The position numbers were made by a program, and so were the translations under genes. A stretch of 59,964 bases of DNA from Mesorhizobium caraganae (GTDB lineage Bacteria > Pseudomonadota > Alphaproteobacteria > Rhizobiales > Rhizobiaceae): NCBI RefSeq assembly GCF_016836705.1, contig NZ_JAFCGY010000032.1, positions 1-59,964 on the forward strand, read 5' to 3'. Of this stretch, positions 11,200 to 19,647 are shown piece by piece. Positions within the stretch are counted from its first letter, which is position 1; the number at the start of each line of letters is the position of its first letter. The notes beneath the pieces are model-generated. The model had not been told where the DNA came from and did not search any database. It saw only the letters and a list, made by a program, of their open reading frames with translations.

Positions 11200-11365
11200 A
11201 GTTGCCGCCATTACGCTGGCCGAATTGCTTGCCGCGCTCGACTATGAGGGCGATTGGCTGGCAACGGCCGTCAACAGCGATCTCGTGCACAAAGCCAACC
11301 GGGCGGAGTTCCAGTTGAGCGACGGCGACCGGATCGAAATCCTTTCACCCATGCAGGGAGGCTAG
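11168..11365 (+). CDS. thiS: Sulfur carrier protein ThiS
   Basis: 65 residues from GTG 11168, with AAGGAG nine bases upstream; the start overlaps the end of thiO by 32 bases. Ubiquitin-fold protein ending in the required Gly-Gly (SPMQGG), which is adenylated and thiocarboxylated to give sulfur to ThiG. The two preceding genes and the following thiG confirm the identity. Confidence 0.95.
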   Translation: MKLMVNGEAHEVAAITLAELLAALDYEGDWLATAVNSDLVHKANRAEFQLSDGDRIEILSPMQGG

Positions 11366-11366
11366 C

Positions 11367-12140
11367 ATGTTCGACCTTCTCGGGACGAGGCTTGCCTCCA
11401 GGCTGCTTCTCGGCACGGCTCAATATCCTTCGCCTGCCATCCTTGCCGATGCGGTCAAGGCGTCAGGCACGTCGGTGGTGACGGTCTCGTTGCGCCGTGA
11501 AATGGCCGGCGGCAAGGCCGGCGAAAAATTCTGGGCGCTGATCAGCGCGCTTGGCACGAAAATCCTGCCCAACACTGCTGGCTGTCACTCCGTCAAGGAA
11601 GCGGTCACGACCGCAAAAATGGCGCGCGAAGTCTTCGGCACGAGCTGGATCAAGCTCGAAGTGATCGGCAATCACGATACGCTGCAGCCGGACGTGTTCG
11701 GCCTGGTCGAAGCTGCACGCGTCCTGTGCGAAGACGGCTTTGCAGTACTCCCCTATACCACCGACGACCTTGTCGTCGCCGAGCGGCTGCTTGGGGCAGG
11801 CTGCAAGGTCCTGATGCCGTGGTGCGCGCCGATTGGCTCCGCCCTCGGGCCGGTCAACATCACGGCGTTGCGCGCGATGCGCAGGCATTTCCCTGACGTT
11901 CCACTGATTGTGGATGCAGGCCTCGGGCGACCGTCGCATGCAGCAACCGTCATGGAGCTCGGCTTTGACGCCGTGCTCCTGAACACGGCGGTCGCCAAGG
12001 CGGCCGACCCCATCGGCATGGCGCGCGCATTTGGCAAAGCGGTCGAGGCCGGTCGTGAAGCCTTCAGCTCGGGAATGCTCGAACCGCGCGACGTTGCCGT
12101 GCCATCGACACCGACGATCGGCAGGGCAGTTTTTTCATGA
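11367..12140 (+). CDS. thiG: Thiazole synthase ThiG
   Basis: 257 residues from ATG 11367, one base after the thiS stop. Uses deoxyxylulose phosphate, dehydroglycine and ThiS thiocarboxylate to make the thiazole phosphate. Visible: LLLGTAQYPSP, LPNTAGC, WIKLEVIGN (the Schiff-base lysine is in WIKLEV), LMPWCAPIGSALG, IVDAGLGRPSHAA. Normal length. The stop overlaps the thiE start by four bases. Confidence 0.97.
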   Translation: MFDLLGTRLASRLLLGTAQYPSPAILADAVKASGTSVVTVSLRREMAGGKAGEKFWALISALGTKILPNTAGCHSVKEAVTTAKMAREVFGTSWIKLEVIGNHDTLQPDVFGLVEAARVLCEDGFAVLPYTTDDLVVAERLLGAGCKVLMPWCAPIGSALGPVNITALRAMRRHFPDVPLIVDAGLGRPSHAATVMELGFDAVLLNTAVAKAADPIGMARAFGKAVEAGREAFSSGMLEPRDVAVPSTPTIGRAVFS

Positions 12141-12742
12141 AGCTCGATCCCTTCTACCTGATCGTCGACAGCGCTGCCTGGATCGAGCGGCTGGTGCCGC
12201 TTGGCCTCAAGCTGGTGCAACTCCGCATCAAGACCATGCATGAAGCCGGGTTGCGCACCGAAATCCGGAAAGCGAAGGCCTTGTGTGCTCGACACCGGTG
12301 CCAGCTCATCGTCAACGACCACTGGCGCCTGGCAATCGAGGAAGGCTGCGACTTCGTGCATCTCGGCCAGGAGGATTTGCGGACCGCCGACCTCGCGCGG
12401 ATACGGGCAGCCGGCGTGGGGCTCGGACTGAGCACCCATGATCATCTCGAACTGGAAACGGCCAAGGCCGCCGAGCCAGACTACATCGCGCTCGGCCCCA
12501 TCTACCCGACCATCCTGAAGAAGATGAAATGGGCTCCGCAAGGCGTCGAACGGATCAGCGCGTGGAAGCGCCGGGTCGCGCCGATCCCATTGGTCGCCAT
12601 AGGCGGCCTCAACCCTGACCGGCTCGACGGAGTCTTCGCGGCTGGTGCGGACAGCGCGGCGGTGGTCACCGACATCACATTGAATGCCGATCCCGAAGCG
12701 CGCGCGCGGAAATGGATCGAAAAGACGGACCAATGGCGCTGA
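12137..12742 (+). CDS. thiE: Thiamine-phosphate synthase ThiE
   Basis: 201 residues from ATG 12137. Joins HMP diphosphate and thiazole phosphate. TIM-barrel signatures: LVQLRIKTM, LIVNDHWRLAIEEGCDFVHLGQEDL, YIALGPIYPT and VAIGGL. The usual G.T.LG.S.H pattern appears as GLGLSTHDHLE. Overlaps thiG by four bases and thiD by ten. Confidence 0.95.
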   Translation: MKLDPFYLIVDSAAWIERLVPLGLKLVQLRIKTMHEAGLRTEIRKAKALCARHRCQLIVNDHWRLAIEEGCDFVHLGQEDLRTADLARIRAAGVGLGLSTHDHLELETAKAAEPDYIALGPIYPTILKKMKWAPQGVERISAWKRRVAPIPLVAIGGLNPDRLDGVFAAGADSAAVVTDITLNADPEARARKWIEKTDQWR

Positions 12743-13494
12743 GGCGGGAACCGCATGTGCTTGTTGTCGGTGGATCGGACTCCAGCGGTGGTGCCGGAAT
12801 TGCGCGCGACATCGAGACGATCTCTTCCATTGGCGTGCGCACCTGCCTTGCTGTCACCGCGCTGACGGTGCAGACGCACGAAGCCGTCATGGAAATTCAT
12901 CATTCGCAATCTCGTCTGGTGGCCAATCAAATGTGCGCGGCGCTGCAGGCCAACGAGGTGACGGCCATCAAGATCGGCATGCTGGCGACTGCCGAGATCA
13001 TCGTTGCCGTTGCGGCGGTGCTGCGTGAAAATCCGCACGTGCCGGCGATACTGGACCCGGTGCTGGCGTCGACGTCAGGCCGGTCTCTCCTGGAAGCCGG
13101 CGCCATCGCCGTCATGAAGCGTGATCTGCTGCCGCTTTGCCGCCTGGTCACACCCAACCTCATCGAACTGGCGCTCCTGGTTGGCTCGGAACTGGCGGTC
13201 GATGAGGACAGCGCAGTCAGGCAAGGCCGGGAATTGCTGGAAGCCGGCGCGCGGGCTCTGCTTATCAAGGGTGGCCATGCATCGGGACCCCGGTCGACCG
13301 ATATCCTGTTGCGCTCCGATCACGAACCAGTCCGCTTCGACGCACCGCGCCTTGCTACATCAATGCGCGGGACGGGATGCATGCTGGCCAGTGCGATTGC
13401 GGCGCATTTGGCAAAGGCAAGCCCGCTTGAAGACAGCGTGCGTGACGCCAAACTGTTTGTGTTCGAGAAGCTCTCGAAGCATGCAGTCACATGA
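12733..13494 (+). CDS. thiD: Hydroxymethylpyrimidine/phosphomethylpyrimidine kinase ThiD
   Basis: 253 residues taking ATG 12733; an in-frame ATG at 12712 would add seven residues, and neither start has a strong ribosome-binding site. Ribokinase-like fold: GGSDSSGGAGIARDIETI near the start, AIKIGMLAT, ILDPVL, TPNLIELALL, LIKGGHA and the anion-hole/catalytic motif MRGTGCMLASAIAA. Last gene of the thiCOSGED operon; no clear hairpin terminator follows, only a T-rich stretch near 13578. Confidence 0.94.
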   Translation: MALRREPHVLVVGGSDSSGGAGIARDIETISSIGVRTCLAVTALTVQTHEAVMEIHHSQSRLVANQMCAALQANEVTAIKIGMLATAEIIVAVAAVLRENPHVPAILDPVLASTSGRSLLEAGAIAVMKRDLLPLCRLVTPNLIELALLVGSELAVDEDSAVRQGRELLEAGARALLIKGGHASGPRSTDILLRSDHEPVRFDAPRLATSMRGTGCMLASAIAAHLAKASPLEDSVRDAKLFVFEKLSKHAVT

Positions 13495-14307
13495 CAGCGA
13501 GTGACGATCGATAGAGCTGGACTAGCGACGACGCTTCTCCAACGAAAGCGAGTTCGAACGCTTTGCAAGAACTGGTCGTTTTCTTTTTTCGCGGTCCGCT
13601 AAAAAGTCTTCAGCCTAAACATGACTATTGTGGTTCGCCTGTCGTATTTCCGAACGCCATTGCACGGTAGAGTAACCGAACCTCATCGCTTGCGTGTCAC
13701 GGAAGGCCAGGAGGCCATTGTACAAGCCGAGGCACCACAAGACGGCGCAGACCGTCACGCTCTTCAAAGAAAAATATTCTCCAGGGGGATCGTCATCATC
13801 GATCCGGCGGTCGGGAGGCCCGCCCGGCTGAAAGAGGGCGATGGCTATGATATGGTCAGGGACGGGATGGCATGGTTTGCGTCAGGCACCTGCACGGATC
13901 ACCTCTCAAAAATGGCAGGCCGGTACCGGCATCGAGACGCCGTCGCGAGATTTTCGCGGCCGTGGTGGCTTCGCCGTCTGTTGTCCGCAGGGCGAAGTGC
14001 GCAGCAGATGAGAACGTGCGGGGGCTCAAAATGCGCCTGAACCGCATGCGACGAGAACACGATCTTCGATGCTGTCTAACGAGCATCAACGGGATATTGC
14101 GAACAACGAAATCATAGTGAGACACGACGTAGCGGTCGGGCATTTTGATCACCGGCGACAAAGTAGGTGATTTGAATCACCGGTCTCGACAACGGCGGCG
14201 TCCACCGGGATGATCCGGTCGAACTGTTTCTCCAGGGCCGCGATTGCCTTGATTGCCGAGGCCCGGTCCGGGTCGCGCCGCTTAGCGTATGATCCGCCAT
14301 TGAGTCT
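13495..14307. other. Spacer without a recognised gene
   Basis: A 139-codon frame at 13621-14040 and overlapping frames on the minus strand at 14112-14514 are open, but none shows a family motif and all have mixed, arginine-rich composition typical of non-coding GC-rich frames. Probably decayed sequence. Confidence 0.35.
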
Positions 14308-14313
14308 GTGCGC

Positions 14314-15138
14314 ATGGAGAGTCCGGTGAACGTCGCCGAAGAAATGACTGCGAGTTCGCAGCGCCGCTGTTTCGATTCCGCACCATGCATCTGGTGCGGG
14401 GCTGCTACATTCGACCCATCCCTGGAGCACATCCTCCCGGAGGCGTTGGGATGCCCACCCGGCTTCGTACTTTCCAATGACGTCTGCGCTAAGTGCAACA
14501 ACGGTTTCGGGCACCTCGACCGAGCCCTACTGCGCCAATTCGAGCTGATTACCTTTCTCGGAAACGTCCCCCGAAAGCGCGGAAAGGCTCCATCGCTCGA
14601 CAGCTGGAGTTCGATCCTTGGGCGCTATACTGAAGCCGGGCCAGAACTGCACATCAATGGGGGTCCGGGACCCGCCGAAGCGTTCGGCAAGAGACTGAAG
14701 CCTGCTCAGGCGACGAAGGATCTGGAAAACCTGTCTTTCAAGGCGACGGACGGCTTTGCGACCGTCAAGTTCTCCCAGCGGTTCGGGGACGATCCAAAAT
14801 TTGTCAGAGCGCTCTACAAAGTCGCTTTCGGTGTTGCTGTCTACTGGCTCGGTCCAGCAGTTGCGAGCACGCCGGAGATGGCTGCGGTCAAGAAATTCGT
14901 GCGAAAGGGCCGAGGCGAATTCAGCGCCGTCCTTATCGCGGGTTCTCGCCGCCATGATCACCACTTTGAGCCACCATACCGCGAAGAGGACACCGCCTAC
15001 TTGGCGGTCGGCATGCGCATCTTCGGGATTGATTTCGTCACCGACTTCGATCCCGGGCAACGACTGACCGCCAAGATGGAGACATTGCTGACAGCTCAAC
15101 GACATCAAAACTGGACCATTCTTCCTCCTTGTCGGTAA
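14314..15138 (+). CDS. HNH-endonuclease-like protein
   Basis: 274 residues if started at ATG 14314; a GTG at 14308 and an ATG at 14344 are alternatives. The N-terminal zinc-finger/HNH pattern is CIWCG, then EHILPEALG, then CAKCNN, as in HNH_5-type proteins, where the EH pair and CxxCN part form the metal-binding nuclease core. The rest (RKRGKAPSL..., a long mixed alpha/beta region) is not recognised. Stands alone between decayed regions. It could be a defence-type or housekeeping nuclease; the substrate cannot be told. Confidence 0.75.
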   Translation: MESPVNVAEEMTASSQRRCFDSAPCIWCGAATFDPSLEHILPEALGCPPGFVLSNDVCAKCNNGFGHLDRALLRQFELITFLGNVPRKRGKAPSLDSWSSILGRYTEAGPELHINGGPGPAEAFGKRLKPAQATKDLENLSFKATDGFATVKFSQRFGDDPKFVRALYKVAFGVAVYWLGPAVASTPEMAAVKKFVRKGRGEFSAVLIAGSRRHDHHFEPPYREEDTAYLAVGMRIFGIDFVTDFDPGQRLTAKMETLLTAQRHQNWTILPPCR

Positions 15139-15531
15139 GGTTGCTTTGCGCTCCAATCGCGAAAGTCAGCAGTTTCAACGGCAAGGCGGTCGCGGTTCGA
15201 CTTGGACTGGATGCGCGTGCGCGCAGCAGCTCGAACGCGCGTAGCACGCCATCTGATCGAAGATCGCCCGTCTGTCGTGCCACCGTCCGATTGGCGCGAG
15301 GTGGGCGGCGTTATGAGCGGCACCACGGCGCTGATACGTCGTAGTCCACCCCCACCGCATCGGCGGTCGCTTGGGATTGCTTCTGCCGAATTCCAGCGTA
15401 TCCTGCTGCAGCGCACGTGAGCACAAGGTGGCGCCTGGCGCCTCGACCAGCCACCATTTTAAGAACCAGCGTCGGCATGGCGGCCGAAAATGCTGAGGCA
15501 AGAGACCGCCATTTCAAGAGGAAAACTCGTC

Positions 15532-15840
15532 ATGGATTCCCATGCCGTTATTGCGTCCCTGCCAGTCGCCGGGGCCGACCGCTCTGTACTTATTGCTGCC
15601 GCCAACGCGGCTTTCGAGGCTGTCCTTGAGCGGATTGAACCCAACAATGAGGCGCTAACCAGAGGCCTTTGGGATGCTGGTGACTACGTCGACAATCAAC
15701 TGTTTACGGATCTGATCACCCCCGACAAGTTGCCGATGCGGCGCGACGAAGTTGCGTACTACATCGACGTCTTCCTGGTGCATCACGTCATCGGATTGGC
15801 AACCGAAGCGGACAGAGAGGCCGCCGAATCCCGGTCTTAA
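15532..15840 (+). CDS. Hypothetical protein, 102 aa
   Basis: ATG 15532 is preceded by AAGAGGA about ten bases upstream and is preferred to ATG 15490. Acidic and helical, with no membrane segment. Contains AANAAFEAVLERIEPNNEALTRG. No family recognised. Confidence 0.5.
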   Translation: MDSHAVIASLPVAGADRSVLIAAANAAFEAVLERIEPNNEALTRGLWDAGDYVDNQLFTDLITPDKLPMRRDEVAYYIDVFLVHHVIGLATEADREAAESRS

Positions 15841-15863
15841 ACCTCGCCCGCAGCAAGCTCTGA

Positions 15864-16325
15864 TTACCGCGGCGTTTTAGGGGGCAGCGCCATCAATATC
15901 TTGACCTTTGCCGCCACCTCTTCCAGGGTGGCGGTAAGGCGGTTTATTTGCGAGGCGGTTGCCGCCAGTTCAGGGCCGTAACGGGTAACGAGATACTCCC
16001 GGTTCCGGCTTAAAGACTGAAGATGCGTGGCGGTTTTCGCGCGAAGGCGCAGCCCGGCTGCCAGCGCGTGTTCTGTTCGCGCCGACAGGTCGTGCTGCAT
16101 TTTGCGGACCTGATTGGGATTGTGCCCACAGTGGAGCAAAAGCGCGGTCAGATAGAGTTCGATCGCATGGATCGCCGACAATCTGAACGGCGCGCGTGTC
16201 AACGGTTTGCCGGGACGGCCTTGTTGAAGGAGCAAGTTTGCCGCCTTGCGATATTCCTCCGCCAGCTCGTGAAGCTGCTGCGGGGATGCAAGCTCACCGG
16301 GATATTTGCGTTCTTCGATCGTCAT
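15864..16325 (-). CDS. Hypothetical helical protein, possibly HEPN-like
   Basis: 153 residues from ATG 16325. Mostly helical; the segment RLSAIHAIELYLTALLLHCGH is reminiscent of HEPN-domain proteins (a helix with A.E..LKA.L), but the R-x4-6-H RNase motif is not clear. Convergent with 15532-15840. Function not known. Confidence 0.5.
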   Translation of the reverse strand: MTIEERKYPGELASPQQLHELAEEYRKAANLLLQQGRPGKPLTRAPFRLSAIHAIELYLTALLLHCGHNPNQVRKMQHDLSARTEHALAAGLRLRAKTATHLQSLSRNREYLVTRYGPELAATASQINRLTATLEEVAAKVKILMALPPKTPR

Positions 16326-16469
16326 TTGCGCGATCTGAAAATGCTAAGGTGCAAACTTCGTAGATTAAGATCCATGGCTCCGCGCGTCTCTTCACTTCGC
16401 TATTCGATATCGCTCCCTGCGATGTTCGCCAACAGCGGGGCAGTCGGTCAGAAAGGCGTCGTCGACTTA

Positions 16470-16940
16470 CTATAGCGACGGCTCGTTGAGATGCGTCAAA
16501 ATTTGACCAGACCGCACTGGATCGATCCTGTCTGCCTCTGCGAGTGCCCAACGTTGCCATGCTTCCAGTGCCGAGGCGTCGATATAGGCCGAACCTTCAT
16601 CGATCGCGCGACGGACGCGCTCAACAAGCGCGCGAATGTCTTCAGCTTGACGTAGCAGCTCTCCGCTGTTCCGCAGGTTTTTGCAGGCGCTTTTGGTTAA
16701 GTTGAACCAGCCGTTCCTGGCGCTGTTTCTCCTTTTCAATCCGCTCCCGCTCTGCACGCTCCTCGGCTTCCCGCAGGCTAAGGCGAAACTCTTTCTCGCT
16801 CGCCACGATGATCGCAGCCGCAATCTCAGCGATCTTTGATTCGAGCTCGACGTCACCCTCATCCTGCCAAGAAACCGTATTCTTGCGGTCGAAACCCGGA
16901 TCGATCCGCCGGCAAACGGGGTTGATGCTGGCAGGTCTGG
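16470..16940 (-). pseudogene. Hypothetical coiled-coil protein, frameshifted
   Basis: The minus strand reads EIAAAIIVASEKEFRLSLREAEE, then ERIEKEKQRQERLVQLNQKR in one frame and, after a single frameshift near 16675, NSGELLRQAEDIRALVERVRR, then DASALEAWQRWALAEADRIDP. The upstream end is lost into the broken regulator. Coiled-coil composition; no known function. Confidence 0.6.
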
Positions 16941-16949
16941 CGCCGGCCG

Positions 16950-17515
16950 CATGTACCCATGCTGACGCACGGTGCGGTGGCTGCCGACTATTTGTATGTC
17001 CAGACCCAGATGGGTATCGCCTATAATTGCTCGCGCGTGAATTTCTCCATCGCGCTCGTAGGCATCGCCGGCATGGCCGCGCTTACTGAGCGCCAAAAAC
17101 AGCGCATTGAAGATCTTCAGCCGTCGCTTGCCGGTCTGGTTCACCAGTCGAAGAAGCGCGTTAGCCAAGCGTTGCTCGACCTGTTCGGTTGCCAATTCCA
17201 TGACCCGCGCCTGCGTTTCCTAAGTCTGCTGCCAACCGTCTTGAATGTTCCCGCGGCAAGGACAGGGAAACGTGGCGATAAATCCGGCCACACGGCGTTC
17301 GGCCAAACCGGAACCACGCAGTCGACCCCACCGCTCATGCCCGGCAAGCAGCACATAGAATGAGCGCGCCTCGGACTCCCGCTCGAAGATCGGCGACTCC
17401 TTCGCAAACCGTACGGACGGGGGTCGTTGAGAACGCTGTCGAGTTCCGCGGAGTTCAGGCCCCCGAACAGCGACAGTCGCGCGATAACCGAGCGGTCAAG
17501 CGGCAAACTCAGCTC
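16950..17515 (-). pseudogene. Crp/Fnr-family regulator, broken
   Basis: Pieces in different minus frames give a Crp/Fnr protein: RLSLFGGLNSAELDSVL near the N-terminus, the cNMP-like FERESEARSFYVLLAGH, then FPVLAAGTFKTVGSRL, then ARVMELATEQVEQRLANALLRLVNQTGK. The DNA-binding helix-turn-helix is not readable. The pieces look like the NnrR/DnrR branch that governs denitrification, and a pseudoazurin gene lies next to it in divergent orientation. That branch assignment is an inference. Confidence 0.7.
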
Positions 17516-17661
17516 CTCACTGCCTCATGACTCCACAGCGGCGCCAGACGGGCCAGCTATATTTCGCGCAGCAGTTGCGCCAGCGCAAATCGCTAGCCCG
17601 CGCGGTGGGCTCGAAAGTTGCAGCGGTTGAAGCCGTGACGCACTCAAGAAAGGACTTTCCC

Positions 17662-18102
17662 TTGAAACTTCGCCTGATTACCGCCGCCGCCGCCCTGCTC
17701 GCTCTTGCCGGCGCCGCAAATGCCGAGGAACACATTGTCCAGTTGCTGACAAAGGGAGACAAGGGTTCCATGGTCTTCCAGCCCAATTTCATGAAGGCGG
17801 CACCGGGCGACACGGTCAAGTTTGTGCCTGGCGACAAGACCCACAATGTCGAAACCATCCAGGGAATGATCCCCGACGGCGCCCAGGAGTTCAAGGGCAA
17901 GGTTGGTGAAACGATCACCGTGACCCTGACGCAAGAGGGCGTCTACGGCGTGAAATGCAATCCGCATTACGGTCTGGGCATGGTGGCGCTGATCGTGATC
18001 GGCAAGCCCGTGAACCTCGACGCGGCGCAGGCCGTCAAGCAGGTCGGCAAGGCCAGGACCGTATTCACTGAGCTGTTCAGCCAGGTGACGAAGACGAACT
18101 GA
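17662..18102 (+). CDS. Pseudoazurin (type 1 blue copper protein)
   Basis: 146 residues from TTG 17662, supported by AAAGGA eight bases upstream and a good signal peptide (MKLRLITAAAALLALAGAANA). The mature part EEHIVQLLTKGDKGSMVFQPNF... carries the copper ligands: His in KTHNVE, Cys and His in VKCNPHYGLGM, and Met in the same motif. Pseudoazurins carry electrons in the periplasm to nitrite or nitrous oxide reductase. No reductase is in the window, and the neighbouring Crp/Fnr gene is broken, so this is probably the survivor of a denitrification-linked locus. Confidence 0.94.
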   Translation: MKLRLITAAAALLALAGAANAEEHIVQLLTKGDKGSMVFQPNFMKAAPGDTVKFVPGDKTHNVETIQGMIPDGAQEFKGKVGETITVTLTQEGVYGVKCNPHYGLGMVALIVIGKPVNLDAAQAVKQVGKARTVFTELFSQVTKTN

Positions 18103-18109
18103 TCCCAGC

Positions 18110-18146
18110 CGAAGGCCGGACGACCGAGAGGTCCGTCCGGCCTTCG
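18110..18146 (+). terminator. Strong hairpin after pseudoazurin
   Basis: Arms cgaaggccggac and gtccggccttcg are perfect complements separated by a 13-base loop that can pair further. It lies eight bases after the stop. There is no U tract, so it may act as an mRNA 3' stabiliser or a weak terminator. Confidence 0.65.
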
Positions 18147-18549
18147 CCAAAGCCGGAAAGGCTCCGGGCATCCATCGGTCGCTTCAGCACCGCATCCTTT
18201 CCACCCTTGACATCCGGGCGACCGAGAGTTTGTCGGGGCCAAAAAGGAAGCGCCTACTGCCAATATGCCGGAAAAACCGCGACGACAGCCAGCTTCAACT
18301 TCGGAAAATACGTAGCACGGGCTTGCCCTCCGGACACGGGATACTTCCCAGATCGGCCATGTCAACCTCTCCGAGGCGTCCTCGCTTCGGTTTGCCCGTT
18401 ATGCGGGATCCCGAGTGTGTTCTTAATCCCTTCAGTGTCGTCTCGCGTTCTTCGATCGGATCGAGGCCTGCCTTTCGGTTCGAATGCTTCATGCGACCGG
18501 CAGGCAGCGTGCGGACTAGCAGCCAGACCTGAGGTGAATATGCGGGAAG
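18147..18549. other. Spacer before nod box
   Basis: No gene recognised; the overlapping open frames here have no family motif and no good ribosome-binding sites. Confidence 0.35.
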
Positions 18550-18598
18550 CATCCACCATGTGGATGCGTACCCATCCGAACAATCGATTTGTTAGATC
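18550..18598 (+). promoter_or_regulatory. nod box (NodD-binding site) upstream of ttsI
   Basis: Has the conserved elements in order: ATCCAC, GATG, ATCCGAACAATCGATTT and a terminal ATC. Nod boxes bind LysR-type NodD and turn on transcription with plant flavonoids. In NGR234 and Bradyrhizobium, ttsI is driven by a nod box, and here the box is about 350 bases upstream of ttsI in the right orientation. Confidence 0.88.
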
Positions 18599-18626
18599 TG
18601 CTTCTCGAAAGCTAACCCTCCTAGTC
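18596..18626 (+). promoter_or_regulatory. tts box overlapping the nod box end
   Basis: Contains atcTGCTTcTCGAAAGCT, matching the core GTCAGCTTnTCGAAAGCT at all but two positions, followed by the usual C-rich spacer and TA. It shares the last few bases of the nod box. No secreted-protein gene follows directly; the next firm gene is ttsI itself, so TtsI may feed back on its own expression. Confidence 0.7.
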
Positions 18627-18950
18627 ATGGAATCATGAGGCTCTGGACGGCGACGCTGGCCTAACAAATCAAGGGGGGCTGCACGTAGGAGAATCGATGC
18701 GCAGAAAAATCGCAGGCGGGGTTGGTGGCATTTTGGGTCGGCCGACCGTCAGTTTCGCTCCGTCAACAGGCCTTCACATGCTCTTATCCGCGACTATTGC
18801 AGGCGTGCGGCTTGCATGCTCCTGCGATTACCCGTTCGAAAGAGCGGTTACGAGTACTGCGACGAGTTGCGCGACTTCTGCTGTCGTCGCCGGCCTCATA
18901 GCCGACGGTGACGTGCTCAATGGATTCTCCTACTTTGATTAAGAGATGAA
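18627..18950. other. Leader region of ttsI
   Basis: A 324-base stretch between the overlapping control sites and ttsI. It contains an 81-codon open frame (18697-18942, MRRKIAGGVGGILG...), preceded by GTAGGAGAATCG. That could be a small protein or a long leader; the frame shows no family motif. Confidence 0.35.
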
Positions 18951-19637
18951 ATGCGAACGCTGCTCGTTGATCATCATGCGGATCTTGCACGCGCGGTGCG
19001 CGTTGCGCTCGCGGATAGCGGTTTCGCCGTTGATGTAGCTTGTACTCTGGAACAGGCGTCGAGTGCATTTCATTGCGCGAGCTATGAAATTCTCCTGCTG
19101 GAGATGGCTCTGCCCGATGGCGATGGCTTGGACTGGCTGAGGCAGCTAAGGAGCGAGGGTCATTCAGTTCCTGCCGTCATTATGAGTAACATCAACGATA
19201 TCGAGAGCCGAATTGCCATTTTCAACGGTGGCGCGGACGATTTTCTGGTCAAGCCCGTCTGTCCTGTTGAGCTCATCGCCAGAATGAGAGCCATTCAGCG
19301 CCGGTCGATACAGATGACCGACCCCATCCTTGTGTTTGGCAATCTCACCTTCGACCCGATCGGCCGACAGGTTTCCGTTGCGGGTCATCCGCTGACGATC
19401 GCACGCCGCGAACTATGTATTCTAGAGCATCTGCTTAACCGTGCAGGCCGCATCGTGCCGCGTGAGCAGTTGGAGGGTCACCTCTATTCGTTCAACGACG
19501 AGGTATCTACCAACGCGCTTGAAGTCGGAATCTATCGCTTACGTAGACATCTGAGTGGGTCAGGTGCAACGCCACGGATCAGGACCGTGCGTGGCATTGG
19601 TTACATTCTTGAATTGCCGGGCGCGGCATCCGCATAG
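18951..19637 (+). CDS. ttsI: T3SS transcriptional regulator TtsI
   Basis: 228 residues from ATG 18951. OmpR/PhoB-type response regulator: receiver domain at residues 1-115 and winged-helix DNA-binding domain at about 130-225 (ARRELCILEHLLNRAG, TVRGIGYIL). The usual phosphorylated Asp is Glu51 (EILLLEMALPDG), as described for TtsI, and the receiver Lys (FLVKP) is kept. Glu may mimic constant phosphorylation, and no sensor kinase gene lies nearby. Activates tts-box promoters. Followed after ten bases by rhcC2. Confidence 0.94.
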   Translation: MRTLLVDHHADLARAVRVALADSGFAVDVACTLEQASSAFHCASYEILLLEMALPDGDGLDWLRQLRSEGHSVPAVIMSNINDIESRIAIFNGGADDFLVKPVCPVELIARMRAIQRRSIQMTDPILVFGNLTFDPIGRQVSVAGHPLTIARRELCILEHLLNRAGRIVPREQLEGHLYSFNDEVSTNALEVGIYRLRRHLSGSGATPRIRTVRGIGYILELPGAASA

Positions 19638-19647
19638 TTGGTCGAAT

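Noticed and set aside
11753..12733. 326-codon minus frame across thiG/thiE
   Set aside because: Antisense shadow of two well-supported thiamine genes.
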